Part shown: one piece after another, positions 47,177-57,598 of the stretch
Position numbering within the stretch: position 1 is the stretch's first letter
Layout of the letters: each line of letters opens with the position of its first letter
From: Hansfordia pulvinata
Taxonomy: Eukaryota; Ascomycota; Sordariomycetes; Xylariales
Length of the DNA: 64,000 bases
Reading direction: 5' to 3'
Assembly: GCA_006538405.1 (NCBI GenBank)
Contig: BJKQ01000007.1
Coordinates: 620,001 to 684,000 of the forward strand
Translations under genes and position numbers: made by a program
The notes under the pieces: model-generated
Databases searched by the model: none
Told to the model about the DNA's origin: nothing
What the model saw: only the letters and a program-made list of their open reading frames with translations

Positions 47177-49041
47177 ATAACGGAAGCGGCGGCGGTGGCA
47201 GCCGCTTCGTCCTCGAGCGCCTCGACATCCTGGAGCAAGCGTCCGAGGTAGGCGGCGTGTGGAACTACCGCGCGACCCCGGACGCGTGGGATGTATGGGA
47301 TGAGGGCGCGGGGGAGGAGGAGTCGCGGTCTGGACAGCAGGAGCAGAAGACGAGGACGAGGGAGAGAGAGGGGGGTGCGGGGCCAGAAGGGAGCTCGGAT
47401 CCATCATCACCACCGCCACCACCGATATACTCGTCGGCCATGTACGACCGCCTGCACGCGAACCTGCCGCTACCGCTGATGAGCTTCTCGGACCTGCCCT
47501 TCCCCCGCGAGCAGAAGCATCAGCAGCAGCAGCAACAGCATCAGCAGCAGTCGGCCGTCCCCGTCCCCATCTTCCCGCCCCGCGAGGCCGTGCAGCGGTA
47601 CCTTGTCGAGTACGCGCGCCGCGTGCGCCACCTGATCCGCTTCCGCACGCAGGTCGTCGACGTGCGGCTCGTCAAGAAGGAGAAGAAGAAGCAGACAAGC
47701 GAAGCAGAAGCAGCAGCAGGGGCAGCAGACAAGACGAGGGAGGAAGGGCTGGGATCGTCGGGATGCGACGGCGGCGGCGGCGGCGGCAAGAAGGACCAGT
47801 GGCTCGTGACGACGGTGGACCTGGCACCAGAGAGCCCCTCGCAAGACGACGACGACGACGTAGCGAGACCGCTGCCCGGGTCGCGGCGCACCACAGTCTA
47901 CGACGCCGTGGTTGTCGCGACGGGCCACTACGCGACGCCGCGCGTGCCCTCCGAGGCCGAGATGCCGGGCCTGCGCGCCTTCGCGGCTGCCCTTCGACAG
48001 CAGCAAGAAGAAAAAGACAACCCCGCGGCGACGACAGCAGCAGCAGCAGTCTCGCACTCAAAGCACTACCGCAACCCGACCCCCTATGCGGGGCGCAAGA
48101 CGCTGGTCGTGGGCGGCGCGGCCTCGGCGCTCGACATCGCCTCGCAGCTGGCGCCCGTGGTGCGGCCGCCCCTGCTGGTGTCGGTGCGCGGCGGCGGCGG
48201 TGCGATCGGTGAGGAGGTGGCGCGGCACCACGGGCCGTTGGAGGCGGTGCCCGAGGTGGCGCGGTTCCACGTCGTCGCGGAAGACGGGGCGGCGGGGGTG
48301 GTCGAGTTTGTTGCGCCGTCGGAAGAAGCGGGGAGGGAGCCGGAGGAGGGCGTCGAGCGCGTGCTCTTCTGCACCGGGTACCGGTATCGGTATCCCTTTC
48401 TTCGGTCTCTTGGCGGCGGCGGCGGTGACGGCATTTTGGGAGAAGAGACAGGGGTAGAGGGAGATGGTGAAGGGGAAGGGGAAGGGGAAAAAGAACCGCC
48501 CCTGATAACAAACGGCGCCCGCGTCCACGGCGTGGCCACGCACTTCCTGCACGTCCGCCACCCCTCGCTGGCCCTCCCCGGCCTGCCCAACAAGCTGCCG
48601 CCCTTCCGGTCCGCCGAGATCCAGGCCGCCGCCCTCGCCCGCCTGTGGTCCAACCGCCTGCCCCTTCCCCCGCGCGCCGCGCTGGAGGAGGAGGGGGAGG
48701 CTGGTTGGGGCTGGGGCGGCGGAGGGGAGGGCGACAAGTACCACTTCCTGCCGCCGTCGGATGACGGGAAGTACCTGAACTCGGTGCATGCTTGGGCTTC
48801 GGGGGCGAGGGGGGAGGACGATGGTGATGACGATGATGATGATGGTGATGGTTTAAACCCGAACGGGGAGGGGGGGGAGGGGGGAAGGAAAGGGGTTTCA
48901 CTACCCGGCAAGATGCCGAGGGCGATGGACGGCGAGCTGCGCTGGATGTACCGCGAGTTCCCCCGGATGAAGATGGAGTTTGAGCGGACGGGCTGCACGG
49001 CCACGTCGCTCGAGGAGCTGGGCTTCGTCTACCGCGCCTGA
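46909..49041 (+). CDS. Flavin-containing monooxygenase (FMO-like) with extensive repeat insertions
   Basis: FAD/NADPH-dependent oxygenase; fungal members oxidise sulfur or nitrogen nucleophiles, substrate here unknown. Single exon from MGSVADGTQPATPAAA, 710 aa. The FAD Rossmann motif is RRVAVIGAGPCGLAAARYLL, then EQASEVGGVWNY. The NADPH-binding region is KTLVVGGAASALDIASQLAP, and the C-terminal signature is VLFCTGYRYRYPFL. Also IYSSAMYDRLHANLPLPLMS and VYDAVVVATGHYATPRVP, typical of the family. Large inserts separate these blocks: a KKRKKKRKR stretch, 12 consecutive Asp (47134-47169), poly-Gln/His (47517-47551), Gly runs and a late Asp/Gly run. Fungal FMOs are usually 450-520 aa, so about 200 residues are low-complexity. 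An in-frame ATG at 46765 exists but is not favoured. Confidence 0.88.
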
Positions 49042-49538
49042 CGGGCGGGAGGAGGCGACGGTGCGGAAGATCTATGACGGTTTGTGAGGGAACCGCTCCG
49101 ATAGTAGGGCCCTCGCTTATCTTGGGTGAACAAAAGAAAGGGGCACACTGTCAACTGCTGGATGGAGCTTGTATCGATACGCGACACTGCCAGATAGATG
49201 CGGGATAGATTGAGTATTTCTTTGGGAATATATACGGAGCAAGCTCACGGGCGCCGCACCTCGCTAGACGACTTTTTGGTTGTCCCACGTCAAGCCGAGA
49301 GGGGATGTCCCGCCGTTTGATCGACTATATACAAAATGATGGGGCAAAAAATAAAAAAAGGTGACAGGAAGGGAAACGCGGCGCGGCGTTTGCGAAGGGG
49401 GGTGTACATATATATACCGGAGAGTTGAGTTAACATTACGAAGAGGGGGGGGGGGAGGGGATGCAGGGTATTTGTAGCAAGAGAAAGAGAGAGAAGAGAG
49501 AGAAAAGAAAAGAACAGGAAGACGGGGTCATCAACGAA
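49042..49538. other. Intergenic, convergent 3' ends
   Basis: About 500 bp between the FMO-like gene and the lipase gene; AT-rich with TATATATA stretches around 49410 and an A/G-rich tract at 49440-49520 that would form the lipase 3' UTR. No coding sequence. Confidence 0.55.
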
Positions 49539-51142
49539 TCACTCCTGCAGCGTCTTGACAAACTCAATGTCCTTCTGCACCAGCTCGTTGACGCGGGCCA
49601 GCAGCTCGTCGTCGGTCAGGTCCTCGGGCTCCTTGGTGGCCAGGTCGCGGGTGACGTCGCGGATCATGAGGCCGACGCCGCCGACGACGTCCGCCGCCGC
49701 CTGCGCCGCCGTCTCGACCAGGCCCCTCCTCTTCCCGGCTTCTTCCTCATTCTCCGTCTCCGTCGTCGTCGTCGTCGTCGTCCGCCGCCTGTGGCGGAAA
49801 GGCGTCTCGCCCGACCCGCAGGCCGACATGTCCGTCAGGTAGTGCCCGTGGGCGTCGACGTCGAGCCCCAGCGTGGCCCCGTTGCAGCCCAGCGCCGCGT
49901 ACCCCTCGCACACGGCGGCGTCGGCGGCGCCGTAGTCCACCGTGTCCGCGTCCCCCGTGCGGAACCAGTACTCCGGGCTGGTGTGGCGGTAGTTGAGCAG
50001 GATGGGCGGGAGGCGGGGCACGGGGTCGTCGAGGTGGGTGACGCGGTACTCTCCTCCCGGCTGGTCGGTCACGAGGCGGACGAAGTCGAGGTTGCCCACG
50101 CGAGGGCTGCCGAAGGTGTAGATGTCGATCGCCGTCGCGGACAGGTCGCCGTCGAGCCGGGCGTGAGCCGCGCCCAGCGTCGACACGGCCGCCCCCAGCG
50201 AGTGGCCCGTGAAGACGACCCCGTACGACGGGTTGGCCGCCTTGGCCGCCTTGACGGCCGCCAGCGTGTCGTCGCCCACCTCGGCCCAGGCCGTCGCGAA
50301 CCCCGCGTGCACCAGGCAGCCGTCCACCAGGTCGCACGGCACTTGGAGGAAGACCAGGCTGTGCCCGGGGGTGGTTAGCTGGGTGTGTACCATATATAGG
50401 TGTAATATACGCATGCGTGTAGAGGAAAACTTACTCTGCGATCCAGTTGCGGATGGACGACGAGCCCCGCAGCGACACGACAATGAGCTCCTTCTTGGGG
50501 TCCGTGGCGATGAAGCCCTGGAGGTCGGTCACGATGCCGCTGTTGACGGGACGGGAAAAGGAAACTGGTCAGCTTCGGTCCTCTGGCGGTCGGGGGGGTT
50601 TCATATATTTTCCGCTCAAGGTACTGTATACTGCATAAAGCGACACCGACCTATATAAGAAGAAAGAAAAAGACAGAAAGAAAAAACAAAACATACCTGA
50701 CAGTGGCGACGACGGTGGCGTTGGCGTCCTCGACGCGGGGGCAGCCGTTGTTGGCGCAGGCGATGGGCGTGCCGTCGTCGACCTCCGAGTTGCAGTACGC
50801 CGCGGCCGAGTACTCGGCAAAGTAGTCGAACAGGTCCACCTCGGCGTCCGTCACGGCGGCTGACACGATGGAAGCAGGCGGTCAGAAGGATTCATATATG
50901 TGAATGGTATACATATATATCAATATATGTATACTCTTTTTGATATGGGGGGTTTATTTATTTTCATGTTTTATTCTTTTTTCTTCTTCTTCTTCTTCTT
51001 CTTCTTCGTTTCTGCTCTCAGACACGAGAACGGGGCAGGGAAGTGACTTACCACGACCAGAGACGGAGTAGTGCAGCTTGTCGTCGCGGACGGGGCCGGC
51101 GGCGGCCAGGGCGGCCAGCAGCGGGAGCGCGGACAGCCTCAT
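49539..51142 (-). CDS. Secreted class 3 lipase (Thermomyces-lipase/feruloyl-esterase type)
   Basis: Extracellular serine hydrolase. Exons are 51052-51142, 50697-50859, 50435-50539 and 49539-50358; donors GTAAGT, GTATGT and GTAAGT; acceptors GTCAG, AACAG and CACAG; 392 aa, frame intact. Signal peptide MRLSALPLLAALAAAGPV. The mature start DLFDYFAEYSAAAYCNSEVD and LIVVSLRGSSSIRNWIA (oxyanion region) match the filamentous-fungal lipase family. The nucleophile is in VVFTGHSLGAAVSTLGAAHA, the likely acid in YRVTHLDDPVPRLPP and the likely His in DAHGHYLTDMSACG. Cysteines (SCDL-type VPCDLVDGC, CEGYAALGC) suggest disulfides. A C-terminal tail of about 80 residues with a Thr run (TTTTTTTETENEEE) and charged helices extends past the normal domain end. 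Lipase versus feruloyl esterase cannot be decided from sequence alone. Confidence 0.9.
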
Positions 51143-51245
51143 GGTATGCGTGTCTGTCGGTGTCGTTCTGAAAGGAGGGAGGGGCCCGGACACGAAAGCA
51201 CACGAGAGAGAGAGAGACAAGACCGCGCGCGTGTGTGTGGGAGGT

Positions 51246-51262
51246 GGGGGGGGGGGGGGGGG
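51246..51262 (+). repeat. 17-G homopolymer run
   Basis: Lies about 100 bp upstream of the lipase start codon (gene on the opposite strand), so within its promoter or leader. Confidence 0.85.
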
Positions 51263-51889
51263 CAGAACACGAGGAGGGTGGGCGAGCAGACAGACACGGC
51301 GTGAGATCCCCCTTGTTACCTAGACAGTAGAAGGAGAGGGCGGGGACGGCGTGGAGGGCACCGGGTCTTATACGGCCGCTCGCGCCGGGCCAGTGATGCG
51401 ATGCGGTGCGATGCGATGCGAGTGAGGGTCGCCAACCAAAGGGAGAGCAGGCGAGAGGCTGAAGTTAGGTCGGTCGGAGGAATGTATCTACTCGTACGTC
51501 CTCCGTTACAAGTCTGGTGTGCGGACAGGACAGGACAGGGACAGCCAGGCAAGATTGCTGGCAAGTCCGAGTGAGGTAGGGTAGGGGTGTGCGGGTGTGA
51601 GACAGGCCAGCCATTCATTCCTGTGGCCCCTGCACCCGGGATTTATACCACATGTTCAAGCAAGCGACGCGAGGAGGGGGCCGACGACTAGGTAAGTTAC
51701 GGGACGGAAACCCTGTCGGCCATCATTCATCCATCCACGGCCATTGTTGGTTGTCACAAATGGGGCCGGACGGCAGACGCGGGCGCGGCCACGATGGTTT
51801 CAGGCAAGGGCAACGGCGACGCCGGGTCCAGAAGAAGGCGATGGGCGGAGGAGGCCAGACAGAGAGAGCATGGCCGAGTACGAGAGAGA

Positions 51890-51975
51890 AGAGCCGAGCC
51901 AAGCCAAGCCAAGCCACGCAAAGCCAAGCAGAGCAGAGCCAAAGCCAGGAAAAGCCCAAGCCAGGAAGCACAGAG
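51890..51975 (+). repeat. Degenerate (CCAAG)/(AGCC) short tandem repeat
   Basis: Successive AGCCAAGCC, AAAGCC and GCAGAGC units with drift; non-coding. Confidence 0.7.
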
Positions 51976-53504
51976 CCTCCACCCCACACCGCAGAGCCGG
52001 GGGGTGTGGTGGTTGTTGATGGAGGGTGTACGGAGTATCGTAAGGGGTGAGTGTGATGAGTACCCGTACCGAGTCGTCTTCTTCTGCTGCTGCTTTCTGC
52101 TCCGACGGAGGATAGGTACGCGTATGCGCTGCCACCCACACCGACCGGCACGCTGGGCGGCGGCGGCGGCGGCACGGCGCACGGGGCAGAGAGGCCAATG
52201 AATGGGCTGCTTCTGATGATGGCTGCGGTGATGCATGGAGGGCTTCATTGGCGAATGGGACGCCGGGGCCGCCATCAACACACACACACACACACACCAC
52301 TCTTTGAACAAGCGTCTGCTTGGCCCGGGCGCCAGTGCCGAGTGCGGATTCCGCGTGCCATACTCGTTACTGGTTGCTCGCCAGCGTCCGTCTGCCCACC
52401 CGCGCGGCCGGACTGTTAAAAGGGAGAAAGGCCGAATCGTAAGGTCAGTCAGGTATCTCCCAGCCCTGGAGGTCAGTCAGGTACGCTGTGCGGGCAGATG
52501 GGGCAACTCAGTCCAGGAACAGAGTTCTCAAGTCAGCAGCATTGTGGACATGCGATGTAATACGGCCGTGGTCATCACCAGGTCCATCCATGTGGGTGGG
52601 CAACTGATCACTACGAGTAGGTACCTAAGGCATGTACCTAGGTATATAGGTATCTGACTAAGGTATCTGAGTACGAGCAGACAGGGATTAGCTACTCCCC
52701 GTACGCCGGTGGTGATAGGGCCCGGCCGGCGGCAACACGGCCACACACACTCACGCACTCACACGCGGGACACACGGACTTTGGCGGGTGGGCACCACAA
52801 AACAGCAGAATCGCCCAAGCGCCTCTCGGAGCGTTTGCCACTTGCGGCCATTCGGCCTGGCTGGCTGGCTGACTGGCTTGTTCGCTGGGGGAGGGGGAGG
52901 GGGGAGGGTCCGTTCCCCTCGAGGTTCTGCTGTTGATACTGACTACTTGTAACGTACTTGCGAGTCTGGTACTTACTTACGTACGAGTACCTTAGGTATA
53001 CTCGTAGATGGCCCGGATCTGCGCCTCTCGTCCAGTGCCGTTGGCTCCTGCGCCTGCCCGTCTCTTGTTACCTTGCCGCTGCCGAGATACTCGTGGACCT
53101 GGCCTGGGCCGACGGGCGGGCATCTGCATATGCATACCTGTACTCATTCGTATGTGTGCGCATGCTTGCTTGGAGGAAGAGGAATATCCGCCGTCATGTG
53201 CACCCCGGCAGAGTGCAATTTGGAGGGGGGACAGGCATTGTGCTCCGTATTAGGACCCATTAGTTAATCATGTACAGATAGCGACCAGATTGAGAGTCTT
53301 CAGCGGGACGGTGTACGGATACCCAGACGGACAGGATGGGGTCGACCATTGCCATTTTACGAGCACAATGCCTCCTGCTCCTCTACCCGTTTGGGGGTGT
53401 CTGCCTGCCCCTTGCCCGAGTAATCGGGAGATGCCTTGATAGGCGAGACCCGAGTCAAGCCAGGCTGTGTTTTCTACTAGGAGGCAGTCAGTCATTTAAG
53501 CGAG

Positions 53505-53559
53505 TGACAGACAGACAGACAGACACAGAGACACAGAGACAGACAGACAGGCACAGAGA
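53505..53559 (+). repeat. (GACA)n microsatellite with variants
   Basis: GACAGACAGACA tract followed by CAGAGACA variants. Confidence 0.9.
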
Positions 53560-53940
53560 CGACCTGTAAGCACGAGTAGAGGACAAAGAGGTAGTTGAAG
53601 CCGGATTAAGCTTTTTCCTCTTCTGACAGGCGCGCGGGCGAGTGGCGAATCGCGCCCGCCGGGCCCGATCGGCCGCTTATCTGGTGTCATGTGCGAGTAG
53701 TCTATTCCATCAATCGCCAACTGCCTGAAGAGGAAGCTCTGTAACTTAGAGATGTACATACACAAGCGGTATACTCGTACGACCCATGCACTGCCGCGCC
53801 CTTCAGCACCACGCCGTCCAAAAGGGTTGCTCAACGACCTCAACACGACAAGTAAAAGTGCACATCTGCATGCATCGGAGAGACAGCTGCTAAGCAACTA
53901 CCTTGGGTAGCTAACACGCAGAGGAACCCCTGTGTCCACC

Positions 53941-53969
53941 TGTCCGTCCGTCCGTCCGTCCATCCATCC
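53941..53969 (+). repeat. (GTCC)n-(ATCC)n microsatellite
   Basis: Five GTCC units followed by CATCCATCC; non-coding. Confidence 0.9.
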
Positions 53970-54233
53970 TTCTCGCGACCACCGTCCCCGCACGCCTCTC
54001 CCGCCGCGGGTCACTTGACGGCGCCCTCTTCCCCCCATTGACAAGTCTGGCTCCGGATCGGATCCGGACAGCGGCTCTACCCCTACGCCCCCTCCCCTCA
54101 GCCCCGGCGCTTACTCGTACGCCGGGCCGGAGACGCTGCAGCCAAAGCCCCGACCGGCCCAGCCCTGTGACGAGAAGGGCAGGTCCCTCGATTGCGTCGG
54201 CAGCAGAGGCCGGATTTACGGGCTACCAGGACA

Positions 54234-54258
54234 GAGAGAGAGAGAGAGAGAGAGAGGT
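54234..54258 (+). repeat. (GA)n microsatellite
   Basis: About 12 GA units in the gene-poor stretch. Confidence 0.85.
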
Positions 54259-56969
54259 CGTGACAGAGAGGAATGCACCGACCGGTTCTCCAGCCATCGT
54301 TCATCACCACTCAGCCCGCCGCCACCGTCACGTCACGTCACCTCACGTCGCATTGTCCCCCGCACGCCATTCTTGTTCACTCGTTCTGGCCGGTCGGCCG
54401 GTCGGCTGGCTGGCTGGCCCGGAGCGGGAGGGCTAGGCCGGGATTCCCCTCGGCAGCGTTGCATTCCTGCCCCAACCCAACCCCGGGTCAGCCAGGACCT
54501 CGACGGGAAATAGAACGGCATAAATGCAGGAAGGAAAAAAAGAACCCGCGATCTTGCACCTCCCATCCCGGTCGTCCACGCGTGAGCCCAGGTCCGGTCC
54601 GGTCAGCTGGGGGTGGGAGGGCGGAGAGAAAAGGCAAGGGACACGACAGGGGGACGGCGGCGTTTGCCCTCGTGTCCGGACCTGGTCTGCCCCCCTCCAG
54701 TACTCCACACTCCATACTTGACCCCTGACCCGACCAGCTAGCCCAGCAAGTGAGCAAGCGGCGAGCGAGGAGTACGGAGTATCGTAAGCAAGCAGCAAGC
54801 AAGCAACCTCATGAGCAAACCATCCCCGCGATAATGAGCACGGGCAACGACGGGGTTGGAAAGCCAAGCGAGAAGGGGGAGGGGGGCCGGACTGGCTGTG
54901 TGGAGACAGATGGGGAGAGAGACAGAGCGCGCGCCGCGCAGACCGTCTCCGGCGGGCGTTTCGGGATGCGTCCGACCAAGGCGGCCAAAGCCTGCCTCTC
55001 GGAGGCGGACTCTTCGAGACCAGGACTCCCAGACTGACTGACTGCTCGGATCCGTCCGACGCGGCGCTCGGGGCTCGTCTCCATCAGGCGAGGCTGAGGG
55101 CGCGCTCGTGTTGCGCTCGCTTCGCTTGTTGCTTGTACGAGTAACAAGCAAGACGGCCAAGGGAGAGACAGAGCACGGATCCCATCCCATCCCGTCCCAG
55201 CCACCACCCACCACTCCCGATCATCATCAGCATCAGCAGAGTCACTGACTATAGCCAGCCGTGAATTGAAGAAGCCTCTGATCTGTTGTGGTGGTCTTTT
55301 GCCACGATCCCGTGTGATTTCCGTCCCTGGACGCCGCTATTGCGCGTCGGCTTCTGCAGTCTGCATTCTGCAGTGCAGGGCGGCGTCCACGCTTCCAAGG
55401 GTGCGATGCGGGTACCTACCTACATGCAGGTACATAGGCAGGCACGCCCGTAGGTACCGCACCCAAGGTGCTTATCTCACTAGCATGCAGGTACCGCCTG
55501 CGAGTATCCGTACTCTAGATACCTACTTGCAGATAGATGTCGCCCAAAAATGTCTAGTACCCAAGGTACTTCCACAGCCTGAAACTCGCCATACGAGACA
55601 ACCTACACCCCTCTTTGATGAATATCATCAGTCCAATCGAATATCATGAACCGCGGCACAATTCAATGTCGTGCACTTGACGAAGCAGCACTGCTCTCGT
55701 CCCTCCTCAATCTCTCTTCCTACCCTCGGGCTCCCTCTCGCCTTCACCCCGTCCACGGCTATGAACCCCCTTTCAAGAGACACCATCTTCACCGTTCGCT
55801 CTCTACCGACTGCCGACTGCCGAGGGCGAGAGTGCGCCCCCCGGGGATTCCCACCGCCCCTCATTTCCGCGACGCCGGCGCGGCGGGCCGGCCGAACTGG
55901 CCCCTCCCTCCCCTGCGCCCCTGCCTTGCAATCATCGTGTCCGTCAATCCATCATGGAGAGAGTGAGTGATAGAGAGAAAGCAAGAGAAGAGATGGAAAA
56001 GGAAGAGGGGGAAAAGAGACAGGGTTGTCCGCGCTGTGGCCCACTCCACGCGCGGACTTGAACTCTCTCCCCCCCCCCAGGAACTCTTTATCAACGGCAA
56101 GAATAATAGCTTACCTCGTACGCGACCTCCTTGACGCGGCGCGGCGCTGGCCGGCTGATCAGTCTGCACACGGACACGCGCCACCTGCCGCCACGGTCGT
56201 TTTGCGCTCCCGTCACGGCTCCCCTCCCTCCGCCTGGTGTCGCGCTCGCTTGGGCGCCGTCACCATCGAGCAAGCCGTCGCCGTCGCCGGTGTCATTGCC
56301 AATGCCATTGGCTATCGCGTGCGTCCTATCACTACCTCTTTCGCCGTCGCCTTTCCGTCGCCGGTGGGGTTGGTGAGCGTAAGGGTAGACATCCCCGACA
56401 GCAGCCTCATCTCCGTGTCGTGCGCCTCTCCGCATGACTCTGGTCGGCGAGCGATTCCCTTCTCTTCTCTCTCTCCCGAAATTTCGTTTTCCTGCAAGTC
56501 CGCCGCCGCCGCCCTTAGCTCGTCTTCTCGAATGCGGGAGGCCGCTGTTTCGATATCTTCACCAGCATGGCGGTTTTCCTTCTCGTGTGTGCGTCGCCCG
56601 TAAGCCCGTTGCGATGATCCAAATTTCATCACCACACACATACACATAATCCCTGCCCCCTCCAAAGCCGGGGGTGGACGCGCCTGGCTTTCTCACGGGA
56701 CCCCTGTTTAGGTTCCGGGGGCGTCCGGGGCTCCGCTTCGTGCCTCTCCGGGTCGCAGCGCTTCCGGGCACGATACCACACCACGCAGCATAATAACACC
56801 GCACTATACAGCATTACGGGTGGGCGTGTGGCCTTTGAAGAGCTCCTCGCCCTCTCTCTGTCTTTCTCCGCGCGCTCCAGTTAGCCGGGAATAAAACCTG
56901 TAAACGAGGACAGAAGAGGGAGATGTCTTCCCTCCCACCTCCCTGGCCCGCCAAGAAGGGAGAGCCTTC

Positions 56970-56991
56970 GGGGGGGGGGGGGGGGGGGGGG
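56970..56991 (+). repeat. 22-G homopolymer run
   Basis: Longest homopolymer in the window, about 600 bp upstream of the beta-glucosidase start. True length uncertain. Confidence 0.85.
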
Positions 56992-57598
56992 TTTTGGCCG
57001 ACCGGCGTCCTGCGTGCGTGCGGGTTTGTCTCTGGGCCTGAAATCTCGCTTCGGCACCCGCGAGAGTGGGCTTTGGCTGCCTTGAGGTCGGTCTCGTGCT
57101 TTGCTGTTGAGGCTCAGCGCAAATAGATGTTGTCGGCCCCCTATCCGTCCTTCTTTCTGCCTCTCTTTTGCGGGGTATCGCATACTCGCACTGCGGGTAT
57201 AGGCGAGGTAGGCAGGTATCATAGGTAGCCTGCTGCTACGTCGTCGTCCCATCGGCCTCGGCAATCCCTGCCATCGCAGAGCCCTGGGACTGTGCAGGGC
57301 CCGTGGTCTCTCTCGAGCATCCCCGGGGCCCCCTTTAAACAACGCGCGCGCGCGCGCGCAAAAGCAAGCGACGCCGGGTAAACAGCACAGCAAGACATCT
57401 ATCCATCTGGTTGACAAGACGGCGGCTTTGTTGCTTGGTTTCCCGCCTGTCGCCATCGTCGCTCTTTGAACATCTTCTAAGCACACTCACTTTGGCCATA
57501 CGCATGCGCCACATAGCCACATTAACACACGCACACTCTCTCTCTCTCACACTCTCGTTCTCGTCTCTCGCTTGATACCTTACCCCAAGCCCGCCACA

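Larger units (their letters stand above)
51143..57598. other. 6.5-kb gene-poor, repeat-rich region
   Basis: No gene supported. Open frames on both strands are short, compositionally skewed and lack signal peptides, domains or coherent splicing. It contains many simple repeats (17-G run 51246-51262, CCAAG-type repeat 51890-51975, GACA repeat 53505-53559, GTCC repeat 53941-53969, GA repeat 54234-54258, 22-G run 56970-56991, CG run 57343-57359). It also has five of the TACTCGTAC-type motifs (51489, 52981, 53772, 54112, 55135), dense TACCTACCT/AGGTA motifs (52610-52680, 52960-53010, 55410-55530), and a 17-bp repeat at 52028 and 54772. The right end is CT-rich, fitting a long leader for the beta-glucosidase gene. 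Confidence 0.6.

Noticed and set aside
53505..53969. Short tandem repeats considered as a CRISPR-like array
   Set aside because: Perfect 4-bp microsatellites without spacers, in a eukaryotic genome.
56025..56665. Overlapping frames on both strands in the gene-poor stretch
   Set aside because: Charged or Ser-rich composition without domains, signal peptide or splice support.
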